Positions 1 through 5,999 of a DNA stretch of 6,183 bases are shown here, piece after piece. A program made the translations under genes and the position numbers. A model generated the notes under the pieces. It was not told the DNA's origin. It made no database searches and was given only the letters and a program-made list of their open reading frames with translations. Origin of the DNA: Casp-actino8 sp044358015 (GTDB lineage: Bacteria > Actinomycetota > Acidimicrobiia > Acidimicrobiales > Ilumatobacteraceae); the NCBI GenBank assembly GCA_044358015.1, contig JBIKOO010000084.1, forward strand, positions 1 through 6,183. The letters are read 5' to 3'. Positions within the stretch are counted from its first letter, which is position 1. Each line of letters opens with the position of its first letter.

Positions 1-211
1 AAGCCACCGCTCCGCGTTCAACCGCTGCCGCCGCAAAGTCATGCCCATCGAACTTTTCACCCTTGATACAGCAGAACAATGAACCGACGCGCACCTGACG
101 AGAGTCGTGAGTGAGCGAACTGACCACAACATCAGCATCACCCTTCAATAAACGGGGAGCGGAAGCCGCGCACGCGCTCATCATCTCTCCTACCCGACGT
201 TGAGACATCAT
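1..211 (-). CDS. murE: UDP-N-acetylmuramoyl-peptide ligase MurE, N-terminal fragment
   Basis: MurE is the cytoplasmic ATP-dependent ligase that adds the third amino acid (usually a diamino acid) to UDP-MurNAc-L-Ala-D-Glu in peptidoglycan precursor synthesis. Only the first 70 codons are present; the gene runs off the left edge. The visible part is the N-terminal Mur ligase domain: a Gly-Asp turn near residues 24-25, the HDSR motif (35-38), the segment GSLFCC (43-48) and the GEKFDGHDF stretch (51-59). Four in-frame ATGs exist, at 211, 208, 184 and 181. I chose 211 because it overlaps the ftsI stop as TGATG and because family-like sequence seems to begin before residue 10. The ATG at 181 has the better Shine-Dalgarno sequence (AGGAG, 5 bases upstream). 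MurF has a similar N-terminus, but position directly after ftsI favours MurE. The ATP-binding and ligase domains are outside the window. Confidence 0.82.
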   Translation of the reverse strand, partial: MMSQRRVGEMMSACAASAPRLLKGDADVVVSSLTHDSRQVRVGSLFCCIKGEKFDGHDFAAAAVERGAVA

Positions 212-2196
212 CAGCCGCCTACGGGACAGCCAGTGTCGCCTGGTGTTGGCTGAATCGAGAGTTCTTGAATAGCTACTTCCGCCAAACTTGCAAAAACCGG
301 CGCTGCTGCCGTGCCACCAAAGCGGTCGCGACTTGATCGGTCTGGTTCGTCAATTGAAACAAGGATGGTCACGGCGGGATCTTTTGCTGGGAAGTACCCA
401 ACGAAGGTTGCAAAATACGAACGAAGTCCGTCATCACTCTTATAGGTTCCGTTTGACTGGATCTTGTATCCGGTTCCAGTTTTTCCAGCAACCGAAATAC
501 CGCCGACTTGAGCGCGTGTTCCTGTACCTTCGCACACCACGCCCGTCAACATTTCTGTCATCGTCGCAGCTGATTCTTCAGAGATCACACGGTGCGATGA
601 GCCAGATGGAGTTTCCCACTTCGAACCTTTTTCATCAATCGTTGCTCGAACGAATTTAGGTGAGACATATACCCCACCGTTTGCAACTGCGTTCACTGCC
701 GACACCAACTGCAACGAAGTTGATGAGAATCCATATCCATAGGCGATGGTGCCGTTCTGCGAACCCTTCCAATCTTGGGGGGCTTTCAGAATTCCAGCAC
801 TTTCACCGGGGAATTCAAGTTCAGACAACTTTCCGAATCCGAAACTAGACAAATAATCGTGAAGTTTGGGCGACCCTAACTCGCTCGCAGCCATCATTGT
901 TCCGATATTTGAGGATCGAACCAAGATGCTTCGCAGGGTCATTGGCTCAAGATCGTGTGGGAACGCGTCTTGAATCGTGTATTCAAATTTTGTGTCCTTA
1001 TCAAAAGTGTGCGTACCTGCAACTTCGTACACACGCTCGGGGGTAGCAGCGCCAGAATCAATCGTGGCCGCAACGCTGAAAACTTTTGCCACCGATCCGG
1101 GCTCATAGGCCTCAACTGCGGCCAAGTTACCCGACGTGATTGCCGCTACTCCATCGTCACCGCGTTGCACACTCGCGATTGACAAAACTTCTCCAGTTTT
1201 TGAGTCAAGAATGATTGCGTTGCCACCCTTTGCGGACAATTCATTGACTCGAGACAGAAGAGCTTGTTCAGTTTGGAATTGCATTGAGCGATCAACCGTT
1301 AGTACTAGATCGGTTCCGGGTCGGGCCTGAGCAATGATGTGACTTGTCCCAGGCAGACTGCGACCACGTGATGCTTGCTTGACCATTTCGCCATCGATAC
1401 CGGTCAGCACCTTGTCGTACTGCAGTTCAAGGCCTGTCGCTCCCGTCCCGAATGGATCGGTGCGACCGATGATGTTTGCAGCCAAGCCACCAGCAACTTG
1501 AACTCGCTTCGGTTCGCTCACTCCGTCAACCCCAGAAAGGTTTAAGGAGAGCACTGCGTCCGCAACATCTTGATCAACAAAACGCTGGATGTACACAAAC
1601 GATTGCTTTTGATTCGCCAACTTCGTGGCCAATTCGGCTTCGGCAGTGGCATCAAATCCAAGCATCTGACCAAGGACATGGGCAGTTGCAGTTGGGTCAA
1701 TCACTGCGCGCGGGTCGGCATAAAGAGACAACGCTGGAACGGTAATTGCCATTTCATTTCCATCGCGATCAAAAATGGTTCCTCGGGCGGCAGGAATTTT
1801 GATATTTGACTCGCGCTGATCTACGCCGTAAGCGCGCAGTTTGCTGCCTTTGACAACTTGGACGCTGACGCTCCAGGCAATCAATGCCACCAACAATGAG
1901 GCAGTTATTCCGGCAAACCAACGAAAGCGCCGACGCACTGCGCCAATGCGCCATACCTTGGCTTGATGAACATCTTGTGGCGCCAGACGTGATGATAAAA
2001 ACGATGAACCAGTTTTTTTCCGCTGACGCGATGCTGTTGACTTCGACGAACGTGAAGTAGTTGAACGTGAAGTAGTTGAACGTGCCGAACGCGATCCATT
2101 TGAACGTGATGATGACGCACGACGCGACGAGACCGGTGGATTTTTTGCCGTTGATGAGCGTTTCGTTCGACTCGGAGCTGGCTTGCGCGGGGTCAT
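211..2196 (-). CDS. ftsI: Septal peptidoglycan transpeptidase FtsI (class B PBP)
   Basis: This 661-residue class B penicillin-binding protein cross-links septal peptidoglycan as part of the divisome and is a beta-lactam target. Residues 1-91 form a cytoplasmic tail rich in Ser, Arg and Lys, with a 5-residue tandem repeat near 39-50. One membrane segment spans about 93-114. The PBP dimerisation domain follows from about 131, opening with AARGTIFDRDG. The transpeptidase domain covers about 320-640 and has all three active-site motifs: SVAK (nucleophile S368, K371), SSN (428-430) and KTG (572-574). No PASTA domain follows, so it is not a PASTA-bearing PBP. The ATG overlaps the ftsL stop as ATGA, with GGAG 7 bases upstream, which settles the start. 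Length and architecture match actinobacterial FtsI (PbpB), where a long basic tail is common. It should work with FtsL and with an FtsW partner encoded elsewhere. Confidence 0.96.
   Translation of the reverse strand: MTPRKPAPSRTKRSSTAKNPPVSSRRASSSRSNGSRSARSTTSRSTTSRSSKSTASRQRKKTGSSFLSSRLAPQDVHQAKVWRIGAVRRRFRWFAGITASLLVALIAWSVSVQVVKGSKLRAYGVDQRESNIKIPAARGTIFDRDGNEMAITVPALSLYADPRAVIDPTATAHVLGQMLGFDATAEAELATKLANQKQSFVYIQRFVDQDVADAVLSLNLSGVDGVSEPKRVQVAGGLAANIIGRTDPFGTGATGLELQYDKVLTGIDGEMVKQASRGRSLPGTSHIIAQARPGTDLVLTVDRSMQFQTEQALLSRVNELSAKGGNAIILDSKTGEVLSIASVQRGDDGVAAITSGNLAAVEAYEPGSVAKVFSVAATIDSGAATPERVYEVAGTHTFDKDTKFEYTIQDAFPHDLEPMTLRSILVRSSNIGTMMAASELGSPKLHDYLSSFGFGKLSELEFPGESAGILKAPQDWKGSQNGTIAYGYGFSSTSLQLVSAVNAVANGGVYVSPKFVRATIDEKGSKWETPSGSSHRVISEESAATMTEMLTGVVCEGTGTRAQVGGISVAGKTGTGYKIQSNGTYKSDDGLRSYFATFVGYFPAKDPAVTILVSIDEPDRSSRDRFGGTAAAPVFASLAEVAIQELSIQPTPGDTGCPVGG
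2048..2084 (-). repeat. 15-bp in-frame tandem repeat in the ftsI 5' region
   Basis: Two perfect 15-bp copies lie at 2048-2062 and 2063-2077, followed by the first 7 bases of a third. On the coding strand each copy encodes Thr-Thr-Ser-Arg-Ser, inside the cytoplasmic tail of FtsI. The unit length is a multiple of three, so copy-number changes would lengthen or shorten the tail without a frameshift. Confidence 0.9.
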
Positions 2197-2726
2197 GGGC
2201 GATCTCCAATCGTTGACTTCACCGCTCCATAGTTCACGAGCGGATCATGTGACACTGAGAGGAGTTCGGGATCTACCCCACCTGTTGAAACCAACACTTG
2301 GGCAATGGTCAACGGATCTACTGAAATGAAATCGGTGCCATTACCAGGAACCATTCCCATCGCTGTTGCCTCGGATACCAAACGCGAAGGCTCGCGAAGG
2401 CTTGATCGTTCAAGTCGCAATGCGTCGTAACGATCACGTTCAGCGGCAATCTGCGACTCAATTTCATCAATATTGAGTTGTGTCTCAGCGATACGAGTTT
2501 GGAAGACAACGACCAACAGCATCATGGCGATCGCCAAGAATGAAACCAGGAGCCCAGCAATAACTAGACGACGACTTCGTGTGCTCACCGCTGCATGCGG
2601 GACTGCCCGAACCTTTGGTGAGCCCTGAACGCGACGCTGTTGAGCGGTGCGTGTCGTCACCTTTTTGCGTTGTAGAGCAACTTTGGCTGGTGGAGCCGAT
2701 CGCGCAATCTTGACTGAGCGAGCCAT
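2193..2726 (-). CDS. ftsL: Cell division protein FtsL-like
   Basis: This 177-residue bitopic membrane protein fits the FtsL/septum formation initiator type, which joins DivIC/FtsB and FtsQ in the divisome and helps activate FtsWI. Residues 1-53 are a basic tail rich in Arg, Lys and Ala. Residues 54-75 are one hydrophobic span. Residues 76 to about 112 look like a coiled coil outside the membrane. A short conserved-looking stretch follows around 111-128 (REPSRLVSEATAMGMVPG), similar to the end of the FtsL/DivIC fold. The frame stays open upstream to 2849, but that part lies inside rsmH. The ATG at 2726 is preferred: it overlaps the rsmH stop as TGATG and has GAGG 7 bases upstream. FtsL sequences diverge strongly, so the name rests on position between rsmH and ftsI, size and topology more than on residues. 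Confidence 0.88.
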   Translation of the reverse strand: MARSVKIARSAPPAKVALQRKKVTTRTAQQRRVQGSPKVRAVPHAAVSTRSRRLVIAGLLVSFLAIAMMLLVVVFQTRIAETQLNIDEIESQIAAERDRYDALRLERSSLREPSRLVSEATAMGMVPGNGTDFISVDPLTIAQVLVSTGGVDPELLSVSHDPLVNYGAVKSTIGDRP

Positions 2727-3661
2727 CAAATTACCTCGGCCACGCGAAGGCGAGCTGAAGTGCTGCGCGGATTGTTTAATTGCTCTTCGGCTGAAGGCTT
2801 CGATGCCACTCGCACTAAACGCACTGTGCTCAGCGCTCCGCATCCACATGGAAGATGACTAGGGCATTCGCAGCCACCGGTGGCGTGTTGCTTGAAACGA
2901 GCCTTAATGATGCGATCCTCGCCAGAGTGATACGACAAGACCGCTACTCGGCCGCCACTGCGCGTACGGCGCACTGCTGAATCAATGGCATTCGGAAGAA
3001 TCTCTAGTTCTTTGTTGAGAGATATCCGTAAAGCCTGGAAGGTGCGCTTTGCTGGATGTCCACCACGGCGACGAGCTGGAGCAGGAATTGCCGAGGCAAC
3101 GATGTCAGCAAGTTCAGCAGTTGTGTGAATCGGGCGTGCCGACACAATCGCGCGGGCGATGCGACCAGCAAACTTTTCATCAGAGTATTCACGTAACAGA
3201 TGGGCAATTTCACCTTCTGATGCTTGATTCACAACGTCGGCCGCGGTCGTAGGTTCGGTTGTGTCCATCCGCATATCGAGCGGAGCGTCATGACGATACG
3301 AAAATCCCCGTTCACCACTATCGAATTGATGTGATGAGACGCCGAGATCAAATAGGGCACCCGATAACTCATCAATGCCAGCTTCTGACATCGCCGCATC
3401 GAGGTCATCGAATCGACGATGCTGCAACATCGCACGATCTCCGTATGGCGCCAAACGAGCGCGTGATGCTTCGAGCGCTGCTGGATCTCGATCGAGTCCA
3501 AGCACGCGAAGTCCGGGATGAGCATTCAGTAGGGCTGTGGTATGGCCAGCACCACCTAGTGTCGCGTCAAGCACAACACCATCTGGGACGTTGGCGAAAA
3601 GTTCGGTGATTTCACGAACCATCACTGGGTCGTGCGAGAAAGTCGCGGAGGCCATAGACAT
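2726..3661 (-). CDS. rsmH: 16S rRNA (cytosine(1402)-N4)-methyltransferase RsmH
   Basis: RsmH (formerly MraW) uses S-adenosylmethionine to methylate N4 of C1402 in 16S rRNA, at the ribosomal P site. At 311 residues it has the usual length. Family landmarks are HDPVMVREI (10-18), the SAM-binding loop DATLGGAGHT (32-41), the acidic strand end GLDRDP (55-60), FDLGVSSHQFD (104-114) with the downstream GFSYRHDAPLDMRMD stretch (119-133), KRTFQALRI (205-213), and SYHSGEDRIIK (243-253). A four-Cys cluster (C264, C266, C272, C274) sits near the C-terminus; such a cluster is common in actinobacterial RsmH. The ATG overlaps the mraZ stop as TAATG. A second Met at codon 3 (3655) could also start translation. 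A GGAG lies about 10 bases before the first ATG, a little far but usable. This call is secure. Confidence 0.97.
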   Translation of the reverse strand: MSMASATFSHDPVMVREITELFANVPDGVVLDATLGGAGHTTALLNAHPGLRVLGLDRDPAALEASRARLAPYGDRAMLQHRRFDDLDAAMSEAGIDELSGALFDLGVSSHQFDSGERGFSYRHDAPLDMRMDTTEPTTAADVVNQASEGEIAHLLREYSDEKFAGRIARAIVSARPIHTTAELADIVASAIPAPARRRGGHPAKRTFQALRISLNKELEILPNAIDSAVRRTRSGGRVAVLSYHSGEDRIIKARFKQHATGGCECPSHLPCGCGALSTVRLVRVASKPSAEEQLNNPRSTSARLRVAEVI

Positions 3662-4083
3662 TACGCGTCATCTCCAGCGATCACGCCTTCACCAGCTGCC
3701 AACATCCGGGCGAAGCGAGTCGGCTCCCAAATTTCGACCGAGTCAAAAGCACCTGAGACAACGACTTTCGAGCCAGCGCTGAGACCAGCGAATTGGCGCA
3801 GATTTTCGTCCAAGGTGATCCGACCTTGACCATCAACTTGGACTTCAACCATGTTGGCGGCCATCGCTCGTAATTCGGCCCGAGTCTTTTCGCCGCGCTT
3901 GACGGCCTGAGTCATTTCATCAGCCCAGGCCAACGACTCGGCGACAGTGACCACGCTGATGCATTTGTCCTGCCCAAGGACCAAGTAACAGCGGGGTTCC
4001 AGACGGTTTCGGAAGGTCGCTGGCAGCGCGACTCGACCCTTGGGGTCGAGCTGGCGCTCATACCTTCCAACGAAACCTTCCAC
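3661..4083 (-). CDS. mraZ: Transcriptional regulator MraZ
   Basis: MraZ is the DNA-binding regulator encoded first in the dcw cluster. In studied bacteria it binds repeated G-rich boxes upstream of its own gene. The protein has two AbrB/SpoVT-like halves, each with the DxxxR signature: D13-R17 in LDPKGRVALP and D84-R88 in VDGQGRITL. The frame opens at an ATG at 4110 (149 residues), but I prefer the GTG at 4083 (140 residues). AGAGGGG lies 7 bases before the GTG, while the ATG has no Shine-Dalgarno sequence. The GTG start also makes the protein begin Met-Glu-Gly-Phe-Val-Gly-Arg-Tyr, close to the family's usual MFxGxY opening. The stop overlaps the rsmH start. It is likely autoregulated through the box array at 4136-4211. 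The family call is firm; the start is less so. Confidence 0.95.
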   Translation of the reverse strand: MEGFVGRYERQLDPKGRVALPATFRNRLEPRCYLVLGQDKCISVVTVAESLAWADEMTQAVKRGEKTRAELRAMAANMVEVQVDGQGRITLDENLRQFAGLSAGSKVVVSGAFDSVEIWEPTRFARMLAAGEGVIAGDDA

Positions 4084-4090
4084 TGATCTA

Positions 4091-4097
4091 CCCCTCT
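4091..4097 (-). promoter_or_regulatory. Ribosome binding site deciding the mraZ GTG start
   Basis: The minus strand reads AGAGGGG here, 7 bases before the GTG at 4083. This site is the main sequence reason to choose the GTG over the upstream ATG at 4110, which lacks a purine-rich site at a workable distance. Confidence 0.65.
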
Positions 4098-4117
4098 GCC
4101 TTCGATACATGACCGAA

Positions 4118-4144
4118 GAAATGTGGTTTCTGCCTCCACATTTC
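4118..4144. promoter_or_regulatory. Perfect 9-bp inverted repeat before mraZ
   Basis: The arms GAAATGTGG (4118-4126) and CCACATTTC (4136-4144) are perfectly complementary and separated by 9 bases. The right arm, read on the minus strand, contains the GTGG box closest to mraZ, so the left arm gives a facing GTGG on the plus strand. It could be a dyad operator site, or a hairpin in the mraZ leader RNA about 35 bases before the GTG start. No T-run follows the repeat on either strand, so it does not look like a terminator. What is seen is the symmetry; the role is inference. Confidence 0.6.
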
Positions 4145-4211
4145 CCCTATGTCCTCCACTTTGCACCCCAATGACCCCCTTTGTCAACCACTTCACCCCT
4201 TTTTTCACCAC
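4136..4211 (-). promoter_or_regulatory. Putative MraZ operator array of eight G-rich boxes
   Basis: On the minus strand, upstream of mraZ, eight short G-rich boxes occur in the same orientation. GTGG begins at 4211, 4191, 4159 and 4139. A GGGG run begins at 4199, 4179 (five G), 4169 and 4147. Steps between neighbours are 8 to 12 bases, about one helical turn, so the boxes would sit on one face of the DNA. The outer triplets share the same spacing, GTGG-12-GGGG-8-GTGG. Known MraZ operators (for example E. coli and mycoplasmas) are direct repeats of TGGG- or GTGG-type boxes with about 10-base periodicity, bound by a ring-shaped MraZ oligomer. The match in position, orientation and motif supports autoregulation. 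Binding itself cannot be shown from sequence. Confidence 0.8.
4158..4187 (-). promoter_or_regulatory. Weak candidate promoter for the dcw operon
   Basis: A perfect TTGACA hexamer lies at 4187-4182 on the minus strand, inside the box array. No good -10 hexamer follows: at spacings of 16 to 18 bases the best candidates match the consensus at only about three positions. If real, MraZ bound to the boxes would cover it and repress transcription. This is a tentative call. Confidence 0.25.
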
Positions 4212-4230
4212 TTTTTAAGAAAATTTCGTT

Positions 4231-4248
4231 CACATCCCTCCTGATGTG
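4231..4248. repeat. Small inverted repeat near the divergent gene
   Basis: CACATC (4231-4236) and GATGTG (4243-4248) form a perfect 6-bp dyad around a CCTCCT centre, which reads AGGAGG on the minus strand. The right arm runs into GTGGTGAG on the plus strand, resembling the minus-strand AGTGGTGA box at 4212-4205 in the opposite orientation. It may be an operator half-site for the plus-strand gene, a leader hairpin, or chance. Confidence 0.4.
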
Positions 4249-4295
4249 GTGAGCCGAACCCGAACCCGCCCAAAAATGTTGACGAAGTCCTCAAG

Positions 4296-5999
4296 TTGGG
4301 GGCGGTGGCGCGCCGATACCCAAAGGTGCTCATCGTTCACCATCTGACGCCGCCTCGTGTCAACCAGCGGAACTGGACCCGGACCGCCATAGCCGTCGGC
4401 GCAATTTTCGTGGCTTTGGCTATACCCACTGTCGGCAGTGCATCAGCAGCGTACGTAGCACCCAAAACTTCAGTTGACCAGAATTTCGCCTCGTCAAAGA
4501 AGACATCAAGCCTGCCGCGACTTGGCGACAAGGGTCAAGCAGTGCGCGCTCTCCAACAAGCACTCACTGCCCAGGGCATCGCGGTGAGCGGTGGAGTCGA
4601 CGGGGTCTTTGGTCAGGGAACTCTGTCCGCGGTCAAAACCTTTCAATCATCGAAGGGACTCATCGCCTCTGGTGAAGTCAACTCCACAACCGCATTCCTT
4701 CTCGGCCTTGCACCATCGCCCACCCTTCCGAAGAGAGGCCAACGTGGGGCGCTCGTCACCACTCTGCAACAGGCATTGACCCGAGCCTCCATCACAGTGC
4801 GCGGCGGAGTTGACGGAATCTTTGGTGCGGGTACAACTGCTGCAGTGACAACGTTTCAGACCAACCGTGGGCTAACGGCAACTGGCATTGTTGATATCAC
4901 AACAGCAATCGCCCTCGGCATTGTTGATGGAAGTGCAACGACAACGACTGCGACAACGACAGCGACAACTACCACGACAACGACAACGATGGCCGCTCGT
5001 ACGACTACCGTGCCGACCACACCGAGCCAGTTCCCCGTCGTCGGCGATTTCAGCGATGCAGTGAAAACTCTCCAGAAAGCTCTCATTGCTTCTGGCATCA
5101 CTGTTCGAGGTGGCGCCGACGGACGATTTGGTCGTGCCACAACGGCCGCGGTCACCACATTTCAACTAAATATGCGCATCGCGGCGACGGGCATCGTTGA
5201 TCAACTCACTGCTCAACTACTTGGCTTGTCCCCTGCTCCAGTTCTTCCAAAAATGGGAGACACCGGCGACGCCGTGAAGGCATTACAAAATGCTTTGCTC
5301 ACTGCCGGAGTGACAGTTAAAGGAGGCGCCGATGGAAGATTCGGAGCAGCCACAAAAAACTCAATCACAGCATTTCAAAAAGCTCAGGGACTTAAGGCCA
5401 CTGGCGTCCTTGACCTCCGCAGCGCTATCTACGTCGGTTTTGTTGCAGGATTATCGACACCGGCTACGAACCCGTCAACTACCACAACAACTACGACGAC
5501 AAGCCCGACGGCGACAACTACTACTCCCAGTGCTTCGGCGACACTCCCCACGGTGTTTCCAGTACTCGGCCCATGTTGGTTTGCCGACACTTGGCAGGCC
5601 CCGCGATCAGGAGGTCGACGTCATGAAGGAGTTGACATCATCGCCAAATCGGGAACACCTCTCTACGCAGTAGCCAATGGAACAATTACGAGAATTTTCC
5701 TTGATCGCCCTGGTTCGCTCGGAGGAAATGCAGTTCGTCTCACCGCGGCCGACGGAACATATTTTCACTATGCGCATTTGTCAGCATTTGCCGACGGCGC
5801 AGGACTCGGCGCCACCGTCGTCGCTGGCCAAGTGATTGGTTACGTCGGAAGTACGGGCAGCAGTTCAACTCCCCACTTACATTTTGAATATCACCCAGGT
5901 GGTGGCGCAGCAGTCAACCCATTTCCTGTCATCAAACCCCTTGACGCCTGCAAGAGCACGACTCCGCCAACCATTCCAGCAACAACACCAAGCGCCTAA
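4296..5999 (+). CDS. Secreted M23 peptidoglycan endopeptidase with four peptidoglycan-binding domains
   Basis: This protein (567 residues from the TTG at 4296) is predicted to be exported and to cut peptidoglycan peptide bridges. A signal peptide is visible: basic n-region to residue 29, hydrophobic core about 31-45, likely cleavage near the SASA site (48-51). Four PG_binding_1-like repeats follow at about 73-138, 144-208, 246-311 and 317-383, each with a GGxDGxFG motif. Thr-rich linkers (214-231 and 395-410) separate the two pairs from each other and from the catalytic domain. The M23/LytM domain (about 420-552) keeps its zinc ligands: H443 and D447 in HEGVD, and H529 in HLH (527-529), with H494 as a catalytic candidate. 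C427 and C552 flank the domain and may form a disulfide. The start is uncertain: GTGs at 4305 and 4326 would leave the signal peptide intact. It is divergent from mraZ, which hints at a role in division or wall turnover, but the substrate is unknown. Confidence 0.92.
   Translation: MGAVARRYPKVLIVHHLTPPRVNQRNWTRTAIAVGAIFVALAIPTVGSASAAYVAPKTSVDQNFASSKKTSSLPRLGDKGQAVRALQQALTAQGIAVSGGVDGVFGQGTLSAVKTFQSSKGLIASGEVNSTTAFLLGLAPSPTLPKRGQRGALVTTLQQALTRASITVRGGVDGIFGAGTTAAVTTFQTNRGLTATGIVDITTAIALGIVDGSATTTTATTTATTTTTTTTMAARTTTVPTTPSQFPVVGDFSDAVKTLQKALIASGITVRGGADGRFGRATTAAVTTFQLNMRIAATGIVDQLTAQLLGLSPAPVLPKMGDTGDAVKALQNALLTAGVTVKGGADGRFGAATKNSITAFQKAQGLKATGVLDLRSAIYVGFVAGLSTPATNPSTTTTTTTTSPTATTTTPSASATLPTVFPVLGPCWFADTWQAPRSGGRRHEGVDIIAKSGTPLYAVANGTITRIFLDRPGSLGGNAVRLTAADGTYFHYAHLSAFADGAGLGATVVAGQVIGYVGSTGSSSTPHLHFEYHPGGGAAVNPFPVIKPLDACKSTTPPTIPATTPSA
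4935..4988 (+). repeat. Low-complexity ACN repeat encoding Thr-rich linker 1
   Basis: This stretch is almost entirely ACN codons with a few GCN, encoding Thr with scattered Ala (residues 214-231 of the hydrolase). It joins the first and second pairs of peptidoglycan-binding domains. Such linkers are common in secreted actinobacterial wall proteins and are probably flexible and possibly glycosylated. The simple repeat is prone to slippage and assembly error. Confidence 0.85.
5478..5525 (+). repeat. Low-complexity ACN repeat encoding Thr-rich linker 2
   Basis: A second run of mostly Thr codons (residues 395-410) separates the fourth peptidoglycan-binding domain from the M23 domain. Codon choice is mixed (ACT, ACC, ACA, ACG), so selection seems to act on the amino acids rather than on a pure DNA repeat. 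Confidence 0.85.

Noticed and set aside
288..1809. Several plus-strand open frames opposite ftsI
   Set aside because: They lie antisense to an intact FtsI with all active-site motifs, have Arg/His/Ser-rich compositions without domains, and overlap one another.
1769..2209. Minus-strand frame of 146 codons overlapping the ftsI start
   Set aside because: It is a shifted frame of the ftsI 5' region with no family resemblance; ftsI has a better start, ribosome binding site and clear homology.
2727..2849. N-terminal extension of ftsL into rsmH
   Set aside because: It would overlap rsmH by over 120 bases. The ATG at 2726 has a good GAGG site and a TGATG junction.
3912..4211. Minus-strand 99-codon frame across the operator and the mraZ start
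   Set aside because: It begins at a GTG within the G-rich box array and runs out of frame through mraZ; no recognisable domain.
4192..4221. Plus-strand promoter for the hydrolase (TTCACC, 18 bases, TAAGAA)
   Set aside because: Both hexamers are weak matches, and such sites are expected by chance in this AT-rich spacer.
4276..4347. Short plus-strand ATG frame overlapping the hydrolase start
   Set aside because: 23 codons, out of frame with the hydrolase, with no ribosome binding site or recognisable sequence.
4856..5165. Minus-strand frames opposite the hydrolase with Val/Ala- or Arg/Cys-rich sequence
   Set aside because: They are the complement of the Thr-codon repeat and of a domain-bearing gene, an expected low-complexity artefact.
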